Positions 54,115 through 62,913 of a stretch of DNA of 64,000 bases are shown piece by piece. The DNA is from Mesorhizobium_B sp963522145 (lineage in GTDB: Bacteria > Pseudomonadota > Alphaproteobacteria > Rhizobiales > Rhizobiaceae). Both the position numbers and the translations under genes were made by a program. Numbering within the stretch: the first letter of the stretch is position 1; every line of letters begins with the position of its first letter. The notes under the pieces are model-generated. The model had not been told where the DNA came from, searched no databases, and was given only the letters and a program-made list of their open reading frames with translations. The stretch spans positions 49,528 through 113,527 of the forward strand of contig CAUQXI010000011.1 in NCBI GenBank assembly GCA_963522145.1, written 5' to 3'.

Positions 54115-55029
54115 CTATGCCGATCGGGAACGCTGCCGGGCAAGGCGAAGCTGCCAGGCGGAGTGGGCTACAAGCGCTGTGACGAGGATGCTGCCTCCGA
54201 TCGCCACGTTGCGGGAAGGGGCTTCCGCAAAGATCAGCCACACCCAGACCGGCGCAAGAATGGTCTCCAGCAGGTAGAACATGGCCACTTCCGCACCGGA
54301 CAGGTAGCGCGGTCCTGAGCCGAGGCAGAAAAACGCCAGAGGCGTAATGATCGCTCCGTTGAGGATGATCCACCCCGGCGCCTCCACGGCGAAGCCATGC
54401 TGGAGCACGACGATCAACGCAACAGCGAATGGCACAACCGCACCCGCTACCGTCGCCATGCCCATCGGTTGGCCGCTCGCCCGTGTCAGGGTGATCGCGG
54501 AAGCGATCAGGAGTGTCGAACCGAGCCCCATCAGGTCGCCCATCAACCGACCGTGCCCGACGCCGTCGCTCACGATAATGGCGATGCCGAGGAGCATGAC
54601 GATCATCGTGGCCAGGGTCGACAAACGCAGCCGTTCGCCAAGAAAGAGCCACGACAAAAGCGCGGCGAACATGGTGTTGAGCGCGAGGATGAAGACGAGG
54701 TTCGCCGTGGAAGTGTTGAACACGGCCAGCATGAACAGCACCGAGCTGGCCCCGTAAAGGCAGGTCACGGCAAGCCCGATCCGGCCTGGCACCAGGAGGG
54801 GCGCATCCTTGCTCAGGCTGCTCCAGATGACGCGAACGAGAAGTATCGCAGCGACAGTCATCCCGCTGCGAAGCATCATCGTGCTCCACGCTTCACCCTG
54901 TCCCAGCTTGAGAAGCGGAATGTCGATGGACAGCATGAGCCCGCCGAGTGCCGTCAGGAACAGCCCCCTGGCATAGTTCGATCCGCGCGCGGGGGATGAA
55001 TGGTCGGGCAAGCGTACCGCCTTCGGCAA
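54115..55029 (-). CDS. EamA/DMT family transporter
   Basis: A 304-residue drug/metabolite transporter with ten helices in two EamA repeats (first about 20-145, second about 160-290). A PRYLSGAEVAMFYLLE block occupies the usual region of the second repeat. The start is TTG at 55029 or possibly 55011. Substrate unknown, perhaps an amino acid or metabolite. It follows bpt by 22 bases on the same strand. Confidence 0.87.
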   Translation of the reverse strand: MPKAVRLPDHSSPARGSNYARGLFLTALGGLMLSIDIPLLKLGQGEAWSTMMLRSGMTVAAILLVRVIWSSLSKDAPLLVPGRIGLAVTCLYGASSVLFMLAVFNTSTANLVFILALNTMFAALLSWLFLGERLRLSTLATMIVMLLGIAIIVSDGVGHGRLMGDLMGLGSTLLIASAITLTRASGQPMGMATVAGAVVPFAVALIVVLQHGFAVEAPGWIILNGAIITPLAFFCLGSGPRYLSGAEVAMFYLLETILAPVWVWLIFAEAPSRNVAIGGSILVTALVAHSAWQLRLARQRSRSA

Positions 55030-55051
55030 TTGCCGTGACGGGGTCGCGGCT

Positions 55052-55807
55052 TCAGGTTTCGATCGGGAATCGCTCCCAGCCGCGCGGAGTCAGGTGCTCC
55101 TGCGGGGCGAAGCGCACCTTGTAGTTCATCTTGCGCGATCCGTTGACCCAGTAGCCGAGATAAACATAGGGCAGGCCCATCGTCCTGGCGCGGGCGATAT
55201 GGTCGAGGATCATGAAGGTGCCGAGCGAGCGGTCCTCATGGTCTGGATTGAAGTAGGAATAAACCATCGAAAGGCCGTCGCCCATCTGGTCGGTCAGGGC
55301 CACGGCAAGCAGTTCACCCTCGCCGCGCCCTGTGATGAAGCTGTCCGGCCCACGCCTGCGATACTCGATGACCTTCGTGTCGACATGGGTGTCTTCCACC
55401 ATCATCGCATAATCGAGCACCGACATTTCGGACATCCCGCCGCGCCGGTGGCGCGCATCGAGATAGGTGCGGAACAGCGAATACTGCTCCGTCGAGGGTT
55501 CCGCGTCGTGCATCGCCCCGATCAGGTCGGCGTTTCGCGCCGTCACGCGGCGCATGTTCCGGGTAGGCTCGAACTCAGTTGCGACGATGCGCACGGACAC
55601 GCAGGCGCGGCAAGATTCGCATGCGGGACGATAGGCGATGTTCTGCGAGCGTCGGAAGCCGCCCTGCGTCAGCAGGTCGTTCATGGAAGGCGCGCGATCC
55701 CCCACCAGATGCGTGAAGACCTTCCGCTCAAACTGGCCCTCGATATAGGGGCAGGGCGAGGGCGCGGTCAGAAAGAACTGCGGCGTATGGGTTGGTGTGT
55801 GTTTCAT
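55052..55807 (-). CDS. bpt: Aspartate/glutamate leucyltransferase
   Basis: A 251-residue aminoacyl-tRNA protein transferase of the Bpt/Ate1 type. It adds Leu to N-terminal Asp or Glu, marking proteins for ClpAP via the N-degron route. Markers are the N-terminal Cys pair in RPACESCRACVSVRI, the FNPDHEDRSLGTFMILD block and YLGYWVNGSRKMNYK. The ATG at 55807 gives a normal length. It lies downstream of the RDD gene on the same strand. Confidence 0.93.
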   Translation of the reverse strand: MKHTPTHTPQFFLTAPSPCPYIEGQFERKVFTHLVGDRAPSMNDLLTQGGFRRSQNIAYRPACESCRACVSVRIVATEFEPTRNMRRVTARNADLIGAMHDAEPSTEQYSLFRTYLDARHRRGGMSEMSVLDYAMMVEDTHVDTKVIEYRRRGPDSFITGRGEGELLAVALTDQMGDGLSMVYSYFNPDHEDRSLGTFMILDHIARARTMGLPYVYLGYWVNGSRKMNYKVRFAPQEHLTPRGWERFPIET

Positions 55808-55913
55808 TCGGGATGAGCGCGGAGGCGACCTGCCTGGATCAGGCCAGCGCCATTCCGCGCTGCCGTGCATGAACTGTCAACCGCCGGTTCGTTGAGGAGC
55901 ACGGAAAGCCCGC

Positions 55914-56387
55914 TCAAAGCGGCGGATCGCTGCGTACGACGACGGTGCCGAGCAGCAGGTCGTGAACCGTGCGCTTGCGGTCGGTGAACAGCGTCGCGAG
56001 CAGGATCAACGGCGTGAGCAGCGTATTCCCGACCCAGAAGAGCACGGAATGAAGCACGGCGATCGGTCCGTTCAGCGCTTCGCCGTCCAGCCGCAGGAGG
56101 CGGATGCCCATTGCGCGCATGCCCCAGGTCGCTTGCGACGGCCCGCCGAGCGTGCGCCAGACATAGGCAATGGCCACCAGCGGCACGATCACACCGAACA
56201 ACACCCACCCCAAGCCCAGCGTCAGCAGGCCAAGGAGGAAGACGACAATCCCGACCGGAATGAGAAGCAGCGCGATGAACGTGTAGTCGAGGCAGCATGC
56301 CAAAACGCGTCGTGTCAGCACTCCATCGTAAGTTGCCGGATCATCCAGCGGCATCGCGAACCTGTCATCAAAAGTGTGGTCGGCCAT
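55914..56387 (-). CDS. RDD family membrane protein
   Basis: A 157-residue membrane protein with an RDD domain: RRVLACCLDYTFIALLLIP opens it and DRKRTVHDLLLGTVVVRSD closes it, with three hydrophobic helices. RDD proteins have been linked to Na+/proton exchange and envelope stress, but the role here is unknown. It is followed by bpt on the same strand and divergent from sthA. Confidence 0.9.
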   Translation of the reverse strand: MADHTFDDRFAMPLDDPATYDGVLTRRVLACCLDYTFIALLLIPVGIVVFLLGLLTLGLGWVLFGVIVPLVAIAYVWRTLGGPSQATWGMRAMGIRLLRLDGEALNGPIAVLHSVLFWVGNTLLTPLILLATLFTDRKRTVHDLLLGTVVVRSDPPL

Positions 56388-56570
56388 GTTCTATCCAGTC
56401 CCCGCTCGATCGCATCGATCATCCGTCGAGCCGGGTGAAAAGTGGGTGCGCGACGCGCGATTGCAAGATCGTGAAGGGTGCCCGGAACGGAACGAGCGAG
56501 GTTACCGCTTGTTGAGTTCCGCACGTCGATAGACAAGGCTTGGAAGCCCTTTGCACGCTGGAGAGGCGGA

Positions 56571-57995
56571 ATGGACCATTATGACATGCTGGTCATCGGC
56601 AGCGGCCCTTCCGGCCGGCGCGCGGCGATCCAGTCGGCCAAGCTTGGCCGCTCGGTGGTGGTGATAGATCGTGGCCGGCGCCTCGGCGGCGTCTCGGTGC
56701 ACACCGGCACGATTCCCTCCAAGACCATCCGGGAAACGGTGCTCAACCTTTCAGGTTTTCGCGAGCGTGGCTTTTACGGGCGCGGCTATCGGGTCAAGCA
56801 GGATATCGGCGCGGCCGATCTGATCGCGCGGCTGCACAAGACGCTGGATCACGAGGTCGAGGTTCTCCAGCATCAGTTCATGCGCAACGGCGTGCGCTCC
56901 CTGCGCGCCAACGCATCCTTCGCCGACGCGAACACCGTGGATGTGGAAACGGAAGCCGGCGAGCGGAACCGGATCGGCTTCGCCCACGCGCTGGTCGCGG
57001 TGGGCACCAAGCCTTACCGCCCGGCCGACGTGCCATTCGACGGGAAGCGCGTCTTCGACAGCGACGACATCCTTGACCTGCCGCGCCTTCCGCGCAGCCT
57101 TGCCGTGATCGGTGGTGGGGTGATCGGCGTGGAATACGCTACCATCTTCTCCGCCCTCGACGTACCCGTCACGCTGATCGAGCCGCGCCAGACGATCCTC
57201 GACTTCATCGATCGTGAACTGGTGGACGAGTTCATCCACGAGATGCGTGATCGCGGCATGTCGGTGCGTCTCGGCACAGCCGTGAAGGAGATCGTTTCGA
57301 AGGAAGAGGGCGCCGAAATCCACATGGCGGACGGGCGGGTCGTGCGTTCCGACATCGTGCTGTTCGCCGCTGGCCGCACCGGCAACATCGCCAGCCTCAA
57401 CCTAGCGGCAATCGGCATCGAGAGCGACGCACGCGGACGCATCAAGGTCGATCCGCACACCTTCCAGACGAGCGTGCCCAACATCTATGCGGCGGGCGAC
57501 GTAATCGGCTTCCCGAGCCTCGCCTCGACCTCGATGGAGCAGGGCAGGGTCGCCGCCTGCCACGCCTTCGACGTTCCGCTGCCACCTGCGCCGGAGACGT
57601 TTCCCTATGGCATCTACGCCGTGCCGGAGGTCTCCACGGTTGGGCTGTCGGAGAATCAGGTCCGCGAGCAGAACATTCCTTACGAATGCGGCATCGCGCG
57701 CTTCCGCGAGACCTCGCGTGGCCACATCATGGGCGTGCAGAGCGGCTTTCTGAAGCTGATCTTCGCGCTCGACACCCGGCGTCTTCTCGGCGCTCACATC
57801 CTGGGCGAGGGCGCTACCGAACTGGTCCATATCGGCCAGGCCGTCATCAACCTGCGCGGCACAGTGGATTTCTTCGTCGACAACACCTTCAACTATCCGA
57901 CGCTTGCCGAGGCCTACAAGATCGCCGGGCTCGATGCGTGGAACCGGATGGGTGGAGCGAAAGCCGACATAGAACAGGTTGCGCAAGGAACCTGA
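56571..57995 (+). CDS. sthA: Soluble pyridine nucleotide transhydrogenase
   Basis: A 474-residue flavoprotein disulfide-reductase relative. The FAD fold is MLVIGSGPSGRRAAIQSAKLG; the region corresponding to the redox Cys pair reads GGVSVHTGTIPSK, with Ser42 and Thr47 in place of the two Cys, as expected for a transhydrogenase rather than a dithiol reductase. It also has NAD-binding GGGVIGVEYATIFSALD and the C-terminal dimer domain. It converts NADPH + NAD+ to NADP+ + NADH. A GAGAGGCGGA site precedes the ATG. It precedes nhaA by 115 bases. Confidence 0.94.
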   Translation: MDHYDMLVIGSGPSGRRAAIQSAKLGRSVVVIDRGRRLGGVSVHTGTIPSKTIRETVLNLSGFRERGFYGRGYRVKQDIGAADLIARLHKTLDHEVEVLQHQFMRNGVRSLRANASFADANTVDVETEAGERNRIGFAHALVAVGTKPYRPADVPFDGKRVFDSDDILDLPRLPRSLAVIGGGVIGVEYATIFSALDVPVTLIEPRQTILDFIDRELVDEFIHEMRDRGMSVRLGTAVKEIVSKEEGAEIHMADGRVVRSDIVLFAAGRTGNIASLNLAAIGIESDARGRIKVDPHTFQTSVPNIYAAGDVIGFPSLASTSMEQGRVAACHAFDVPLPPAPETFPYGIYAVPEVSTVGLSENQVREQNIPYECGIARFRETSRGHIMGVQSGFLKLIFALDTRRLLGAHILGEGATELVHIGQAVINLRGTVDFFVDNTFNYPTLAEAYKIAGLDAWNRMGGAKADIEQVAQGT

Positions 57996-58110
57996 CATGG
58001 TATCCCCAACCCATCCGTCCCGACCATCCGAGGGCTGAGGATTTGCTCACCAGAACCCTCAAGCGGGCGCGGCGTTGTGCGGACCGAGCACCGCGATCCG
58101 AAGGAATTTC

Positions 58111-59310
58111 ATGCTGAGAAGTGACGCACGCCGCCCGTTCTCCATGCTGCGCTCGTTTCTGGACGACGAGGCAGCGGGCGGGCTGGTCCTAATGGCGGCC
58201 GCGGCGCTTGCGTTGATCGTCGCCAACTCGCCGCTGGCGCCGACCTACTTTTCAGCACTCGCCGCCCATCTCGGCCCCATGTCCGTCCTTCACTGGATCA
58301 ACGATGCGCTGATGGCGCTGTTCTTTCTTCTCGTGGGGCTGGAGATCAAGCGCGAGGTGCTCGACGGGCAGCTGTCCAGCTGGAGCCGGCGCATCCTGCC
58401 GGGCGTCGCCGCGCTCGGCGGCATGATCGTGCCGGCCGCGATCTATCTCGCCTTCAACTGGAGCGATCCCGCCACGGCACGCGGCTGGGCTATCCCGTCG
58501 GCAACCGACATCGCCTTTGCGCTGGGCGTTCTGTCGCTTCTCGGCTCGCGCGTGCCGACTTCGCTGAAGGTATTTCTGACGGCGCTCGCCATCATCGACG
58601 ATCTTGGCGCGGTGGTGATCATCGCGCTGTTCTACTCGAGCGATCTGTCTCTGCTTTATCTCGGCTTGGGGGCGCTTGCGTTTGCTGTGCTGATTGCGCT
58701 CAACCGCTTCGGCGTGATGCGTCTCTCCCCCTATCTGCTGCTTGGCGCCCTTCTATGGTTCTTCGTGCTTCGTTCGGGCGTTCACGCGACGATTGCCGGC
58801 GTGCTTCTCGCGTTGACTATCCCGCTTCGACGGTTGCCCGCGCGGCCGGACGACATGGCGCACTCACCGCTGCATCGCTTGGAACATGTTCTGCATGGGC
58901 CAGTCGTTTTCGGCATTATCCCGATCTTTGGCTTCGCCAATGCCGGCGTCTCATTCTCGGGACTGACGCGCGACGTTTTCTCGGATCATCTCACGCTTGG
59001 TGTGGCCCTCGGGCTGCTGCTCGGCAAGCTTGTGGGCGTGCTCGGCAGCGCTTCGCTGGTCATCCGGCTTGGCCTCGCCGATGTGCCGATGGGCGCGAGC
59101 CGGATGCAACTGGTCGGCGTGTCGCTCCTGTGCGGCATCGGCTTCACCATGAGCCTTTTCATCGGACTGCTCGCCTTCGCGAGTGACCCGCTGCTTCAGG
59201 AGGAGGTCAAGATCGGCATTCTCGGCGGCTCGATCCTTGCGGGCCTCGCAGGCTGGACGGTGCTGCGCTTCGCCGCGCGGGAGATACCGCCGCCGCGACA
59301 ATCACGCTGA
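58111..59310 (+). CDS. nhaA: Na+/H+ antiporter NhaA
   Basis: A 399-residue sodium/proton antiporter. The DD pair in AIIDDLGAVVII falls at Asp163 and Asp164, the same numbers as in E. coli NhaA, with VGLEIKREVLDGQLS and SATDIAFALGVLSLLG also diagnostic. It exports Na+ under high pH or salt. An AAGGA site precedes the ATG. It ends 5 bases from the stop of convergent hemB. Confidence 0.96.
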   Translation: MLRSDARRPFSMLRSFLDDEAAGGLVLMAAAALALIVANSPLAPTYFSALAAHLGPMSVLHWINDALMALFFLLVGLEIKREVLDGQLSSWSRRILPGVAALGGMIVPAAIYLAFNWSDPATARGWAIPSATDIAFALGVLSLLGSRVPTSLKVFLTALAIIDDLGAVVIIALFYSSDLSLLYLGLGALAFAVLIALNRFGVMRLSPYLLLGALLWFFVLRSGVHATIAGVLLALTIPLRRLPARPDDMAHSPLHRLEHVLHGPVVFGIIPIFGFANAGVSFSGLTRDVFSDHLTLGVALGLLLGKLVGVLGSASLVIRLGLADVPMGASRMQLVGVSLLCGIGFTMSLFIGLLAFASDPLLQEEVKIGILGGSILAGLAGWTVLRFAAREIPPPRQSR

Positions 59311-59315
59311 GCGGC

Positions 59316-60356
59316 TTAGAGGCCGCCCCGCGCCAATAGCTCAGCCGCCTCGGGTGCGAAATAGGTGAGGATGCCGTCGCAGCCGGCGCGCTTGAAGGCG
59401 AGGAGGGTTTCCATCATCACGCGCTCGCCGTCGATCCAGCCATTCGCGGCAGCGGCGCGGATCATCGAATACTCGCCCGACACCTGATAGGCGAATGTCG
59501 GCATCGCGAACTCGTCCTTCAGGCGGCGGATGATGTCGAGATAGGGTAGGCCCGGCTTGACCATCACCATGTCCGCGCCCTCCGCAAGATCCTGCGCTGT
59601 TTCGCGCAGCGCCTCGTCGGAATTGGCGGGGTCGATGTAGTAGGTCTTCTTGTCGCCCTTGAGCAGGCCGGCCGTGCCGATCGCCTCGCGATAAGGGCCA
59701 TAGAAGGCCGAGGCGAACTTCGTCGCATAGGACATGATGGCGACGTCGTGGAAGCCGCTGGCGTCCAGCGCATCACGGATCGCGCCAATCCGCCCGTCCA
59801 TCATGTCCGAAGGCGCGATGATGTCCGCGCCCGCCGCCGCCTGGAGCACGGCGCCTTCCGCGATATGGGCGACCGTCTCGTCGTTGAGGATCACGCCGTC
59901 GCGCAGGATGCCGTCATGCCCGTGACTGGTGAAGGGATCGAGCGCCACATCCGTGATGATCCCGATCTCGGGCACCGCTGCCTTGATGGCCCGCGTGCCC
60001 TGATTGATCAGATTCCGCTCGTTGAGGATTTCCGTTCCGCGCTCGTCCTTCAACTCATGCGCCACATGAGGGAAAGTCGCGATGGCCGGGATGCCGAGCT
60101 TCGCGGCGCGTTCAGCCTCGCGCGCCGCAAGATCCGGCGAGACCCGGAACAGGCCCGGCATGGCTGCGATCGGCTCGCGCCGGTTCTCGCCTTTGGTGAG
60201 GAAGATCGGCCAGATCAGGTCGTCCACCGTCAGGCGGCTCTCCTGGACCAGCCGGCGCGACCAGGGCGACTTCCGCATCCGCCGCAGCCGGCGGCTGTTG
60301 GTGATCTCGTTCACGCTGCGCGTTGCGAGTGCAGGAGGAGGGGTGTGCCTGTTCAT
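59316..60356 (-). CDS. hemB: Porphobilinogen synthase
   Basis: A 346-residue delta-aminolevulinate dehydratase, condensing two ALA to porphobilinogen. Schiff-base lysines are Lys213 (SYATKFASAF) and Lys267 (MVKPGLPYLD). The loop holding the zinc Cys triad in E. coli reads DVALDPFTSHGHDG, so this is the magnesium/potassium-type enzyme of alphaproteobacteria and plants. The ATG at 60356 is divergent from the hydratase-family gene. Confidence 0.96.
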   Translation of the reverse strand: MNRHTPPPALATRSVNEITNSRRLRRMRKSPWSRRLVQESRLTVDDLIWPIFLTKGENRREPIAAMPGLFRVSPDLAAREAERAAKLGIPAIATFPHVAHELKDERGTEILNERNLINQGTRAIKAAVPEIGIITDVALDPFTSHGHDGILRDGVILNDETVAHIAEGAVLQAAAGADIIAPSDMMDGRIGAIRDALDASGFHDVAIMSYATKFASAFYGPYREAIGTAGLLKGDKKTYYIDPANSDEALRETAQDLAEGADMVMVKPGLPYLDIIRRLKDEFAMPTFAYQVSGEYSMIRAAAANGWIDGERVMMETLLAFKRAGCDGILTYFAPEAAELLARGGL

Positions 60357-60457
60357 TGCCAGCAGCCTTTTTCTGACGGGTGGAACGTCGATCGCGACAG
60401 CCGCGCGTTCAAATCCCTTTTGTCAAAGACAAGCGCCGCTGCTATCGCGAAACGGCC

Positions 60458-61546
60458 ATGGGAACAACCGGAATGGACTTCAACGGCGGAAGCGACATCC
60501 GGTTCGCGCGGGTCGGCAGAGCGGGCGTCGTGACGCTCTCGCGGCCGGACGCTTTGAACGCGCTGAGCCACCGCATGGTGCGTGCGCTGACCGACGCCCT
60601 GCTCGCCTGGGCGGCGGACGACGAGATCAAGCTGGTGGTGATCGAGAACGAAGGCCGCGCATTCTCGTCCGGCGTCGATCTGCGCGAGGTTTATGAGGAA
60701 GCCAAGGCTGGCAGGCCGCCGCTCAACTATTTCGCCGACGAGTACCGTTTGATCGCGCTGATCGCGCGCTATCCCAAGCCTTATGTCGCGCTTGTGAACG
60801 GGTTGGCGATGGGCGGCGGCGCCGGCATCGCCTTCCACGGCTCGCATAGGGTGATGACGGAGAATGCCACCTTCGCCATGCCGGAAGTCGGCATGGGCTT
60901 CTTTCCCGACAATGGCGGCACGCGGATACTGGCGGGCCTCAAGGGCAGCTTCGGCATGTATCTGACGCTGACCGGGCGAAGCGCGGGCTGGGGCGACTCC
61001 ACCTACACCAAGCTTGCGACCCACGCCGTTCCCGCTTCCGAGATCGAGTTGCTGCGCACGGAGCTCCTCGAAACGGCCGACCCGGAGGCCGCGCTGCATT
61101 TCTATGCGGTGATCCCGCCGCGCGAAACGAACGACGCGTCGATCCACGCCATCGCCACGCATTTCTCGCGCGACACGCTGGAGCATGTGCTCGCGAGCCT
61201 GCGGCAGGCCGCCTCATGGCGCAATGATTTCGCCACACGCACCCTCGGCCTCATCGAGAGCCGCTCGCCCACCAGCGTCGCCGTCACCTTCGCGCAGATC
61301 ATGGCAGGCCCGATGATGAGCGTGGAGGAGGCCCTGCGGATGGAATACCGCATCCTCCACCGGATGCTCGAAGGGCACGACTTCTTTGAGGGCATTCGCG
61401 CGGCCATCATCGACAAGGATCACCGGCCGCAATGGCAGCCGGCGCGCATCGCCGATCTCGACCCGCTCTCGGTCGAAGCGCATTTCGCATCGATCGGCGA
61501 TGACGAATTGGTGCTGTGGGACGCGAAGGGGAAGGCTCCCGCATGA
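60458..61546 (+). CDS. Enoyl-CoA hydratase/isomerase family protein (HIBCH-like)
   Basis: A 362-residue crotonase-fold protein. Oxyanion-hole and core blocks are RAFSSGVDLREVYEE, NGLAMGGGAGIAFHGSHRV and MPEVGMGFFPDNGGTRIL. The length and C-terminal half (FFEGIRAAIIDKDHRPQWQPA) fit 3-hydroxyisobutyryl-CoA hydrolase of valine breakdown better than a plain enoyl-CoA hydratase. Substrate is inferred only. Starts at 60458 or 60473 are possible. Its stop overlaps the next start (ATGA). Confidence 0.9.
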   Translation: MGTTGMDFNGGSDIRFARVGRAGVVTLSRPDALNALSHRMVRALTDALLAWAADDEIKLVVIENEGRAFSSGVDLREVYEEAKAGRPPLNYFADEYRLIALIARYPKPYVALVNGLAMGGGAGIAFHGSHRVMTENATFAMPEVGMGFFPDNGGTRILAGLKGSFGMYLTLTGRSAGWGDSTYTKLATHAVPASEIELLRTELLETADPEAALHFYAVIPPRETNDASIHAIATHFSRDTLEHVLASLRQAASWRNDFATRTLGLIESRSPTSVAVTFAQIMAGPMMSVEEALRMEYRILHRMLEGHDFFEGIRAAIIDKDHRPQWQPARIADLDPLSVEAHFASIGDDELVLWDAKGKAPA

Positions 61547-61977
61547 GTATCTACGAACCGTTGTCGCGCATCGACGTGCGACCCTCGACCGCGGAAAATG
61601 CCTTCGCCTGGTTCCAGCGCCTGATAGCCGCCTACTGCCTGCTGTGGGGCGTGCTCTACTGGATTCGCCTCGTGGGCCTGTATGAAGGGCCGCTCGCGCG
61701 TTTCGACCTGATGCCCGTGCACTGGCAGGTCGCGTCGGTCACGCTCGCGGTGTTCTTTCCCTTCGCGGCCATCGGCTTGTGGATGCTCGCATCCTGGGGG
61801 CCGGTGATCTGGCTCATCTGCGCGGCGACCGAAACAGCGATGTATCTCGGTTTCTCCGGCCAGTTCGGTTTTCGTCCGGCAGTGGTTGCCACCCACGCGG
61901 CTGTAGGCGTGATCTATCTCGCCTTCATTATCCTCATTTCTCGGCAAAGGCGGCTTCAGGAGGTAAGCCGACATTAA
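61543..61977 (+). CDS. DUF6163 family membrane protein
   Basis: A 144-residue protein with four predicted helices (about 22-45, 62-85, 88-105 and 112-135). I match it to DUF6163, a family often next to ldtR in rhizobia, from memory of that synteny rather than a search. It starts inside the stop of the hydratase-family gene and is followed by the ldtR leader 137 bases later. Function unknown. Confidence 0.78.
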   Translation: MSIYEPLSRIDVRPSTAENAFAWFQRLIAAYCLLWGVLYWIRLVGLYEGPLARFDLMPVHWQVASVTLAVFFPFAAIGLWMLASWGPVIWLICAATETAMYLGFSGQFGFRPAVVATHAAVGVIYLAFIILISRQRRLQEVSRH

Positions 61978-62008
61978 GCAACAATCCGCGAATACCTGTG
62001 CAAGGTAC

Positions 62009-62028
62009 TGTTAAGGCTGGCGTTTAAG
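62009..62028 (+). promoter_or_regulatory. Candidate LdtR operator in the ldtR leader
   Basis: Contains TGTTAAGGCTG (62009-62019) and a second TTTAAG (62023-62028). The first motif matches TGTTAAGCCTG at 62815-62825 upstream of the ldtP-like gene in 10 of 11 bases. LdtR in related species controls its own gene and ldtP, so a shared operator is plausible. Confidence 0.5.
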
Positions 62029-62114
62029 TCAAGTTTTATTGGGACGCGTTAGGTTTGGGCCAAGGTGATCAGAAAACAAAAAGTCACCAGGCGACAACAG
62101 GAAGAGGCAACCCG

Positions 62115-62645
62115 ATGAACAGCTCGCGCTCCGCGGCCAAGGCCGCTGCTCCTCAGAACGTCAACCCCCACGAAGATCGTCGCGACGCGCTGCGCACGCT
62201 CTACATGGAATCGCTTCAGCTCGTGGAACGCCTGCATCGGCGGCTGCTCGATGTGATCAAGGATGAGTTCGAGCGTGGCGGCCGGTCCGACATCAACGCC
62301 ATCCAGGCGCTGCTGCTGTTCAATATCGGCAATGCCGAGCTAACCGCGGGCGAGCTGCGCAGCCGCGGCTACTATCTGGGCTCGAACGTGTCCTACAACC
62401 TCAAGAAACTCGTCGATCTGGGCTTCATCAATCACCAGCGTTCCCGCGTGGATCGCCGCTCGGTCCGGGTCAGCCTCACGCCCAAGGGGCAGGCGATCGC
62501 AGAAGTCGTCGGCAAGCTCTACGAACGCCATATCGGCTCGATCGAGCAGGTCGGCGGCATCAATCCCGAAGAGTTCCAGATGATGAACCGTGCGCTTCAG
62601 CGGCTCGACCGCTTCTGGAACGACACCATTGCCTACCGCATGTGA
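62115..62645 (+). CDS. ldtR: MarR-family regulator LdtR
   Basis: A 176-residue winged-helix regulator. The DNA-binding region is about 55-125 (AELTAGELRSRGYYLGSNVSYNLKKL, then a wing HQRSRVDRRSVRV). In Liberibacter and Sinorhizobium this family activates ldtP and responds to small ligands, linking envelope peptidoglycan crosslinking with osmotic tolerance. It lies immediately upstream of the ldtP-like gene, with 268 bases between. The ATG at 62115 follows a GGAAGAGG site. Confidence 0.92.
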   Translation: MNSSRSAAKAAAPQNVNPHEDRRDALRTLYMESLQLVERLHRRLLDVIKDEFERGGRSDINAIQALLLFNIGNAELTAGELRSRGYYLGSNVSYNLKKLVDLGFINHQRSRVDRRSVRVSLTPKGQAIAEVVGKLYERHIGSIEQVGGINPEEFQMMNRALQRLDRFWNDTIAYRM

Positions 62646-62814
62646 TCGGCGGCGGACGCATCGTTCTTTCAGCCTCCGCTCCAGTCACGGGCCAGGGACG
62701 CCATGCTTCTGATCATGATGATGTGAGACGAAGGCGTCACGCTGCCGCCATATTCGGATGGCTTCCGGGGTACACGCCGGAAGCGGGGCTGGCCGCGGTT
62801 GCGTCTTGGCCACT

Positions 62815-62825
62815 TGTTAAGCCTG
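62815..62825 (+). promoter_or_regulatory. Candidate LdtR operator upstream of the ldtP-like gene
   Basis: TGTTAAGCCTG, 10 of 11 identical to 62009-62019 in front of ldtR. A TATAAC element (62833-62838) lies 7 bases downstream, so binding here could contact RNA polymerase. The role is inferred. Confidence 0.48.
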
Positions 62826-62913
62826 ATCGACCTATAACCGACTTCCGAGATTCATTGCGCGCGCGACGTTCCCGGTTGGAACGCGTCCGCGAAGAAGAGT
62901 GATGGGATAGTCG

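Noticed and set aside
62642..62902. An 86-residue plus-strand frame between ldtR and the ldtP-like gene
   Set aside because: Arg-rich, no family features, no good ribosome-binding site, and it covers the expected ldtP promoter region.
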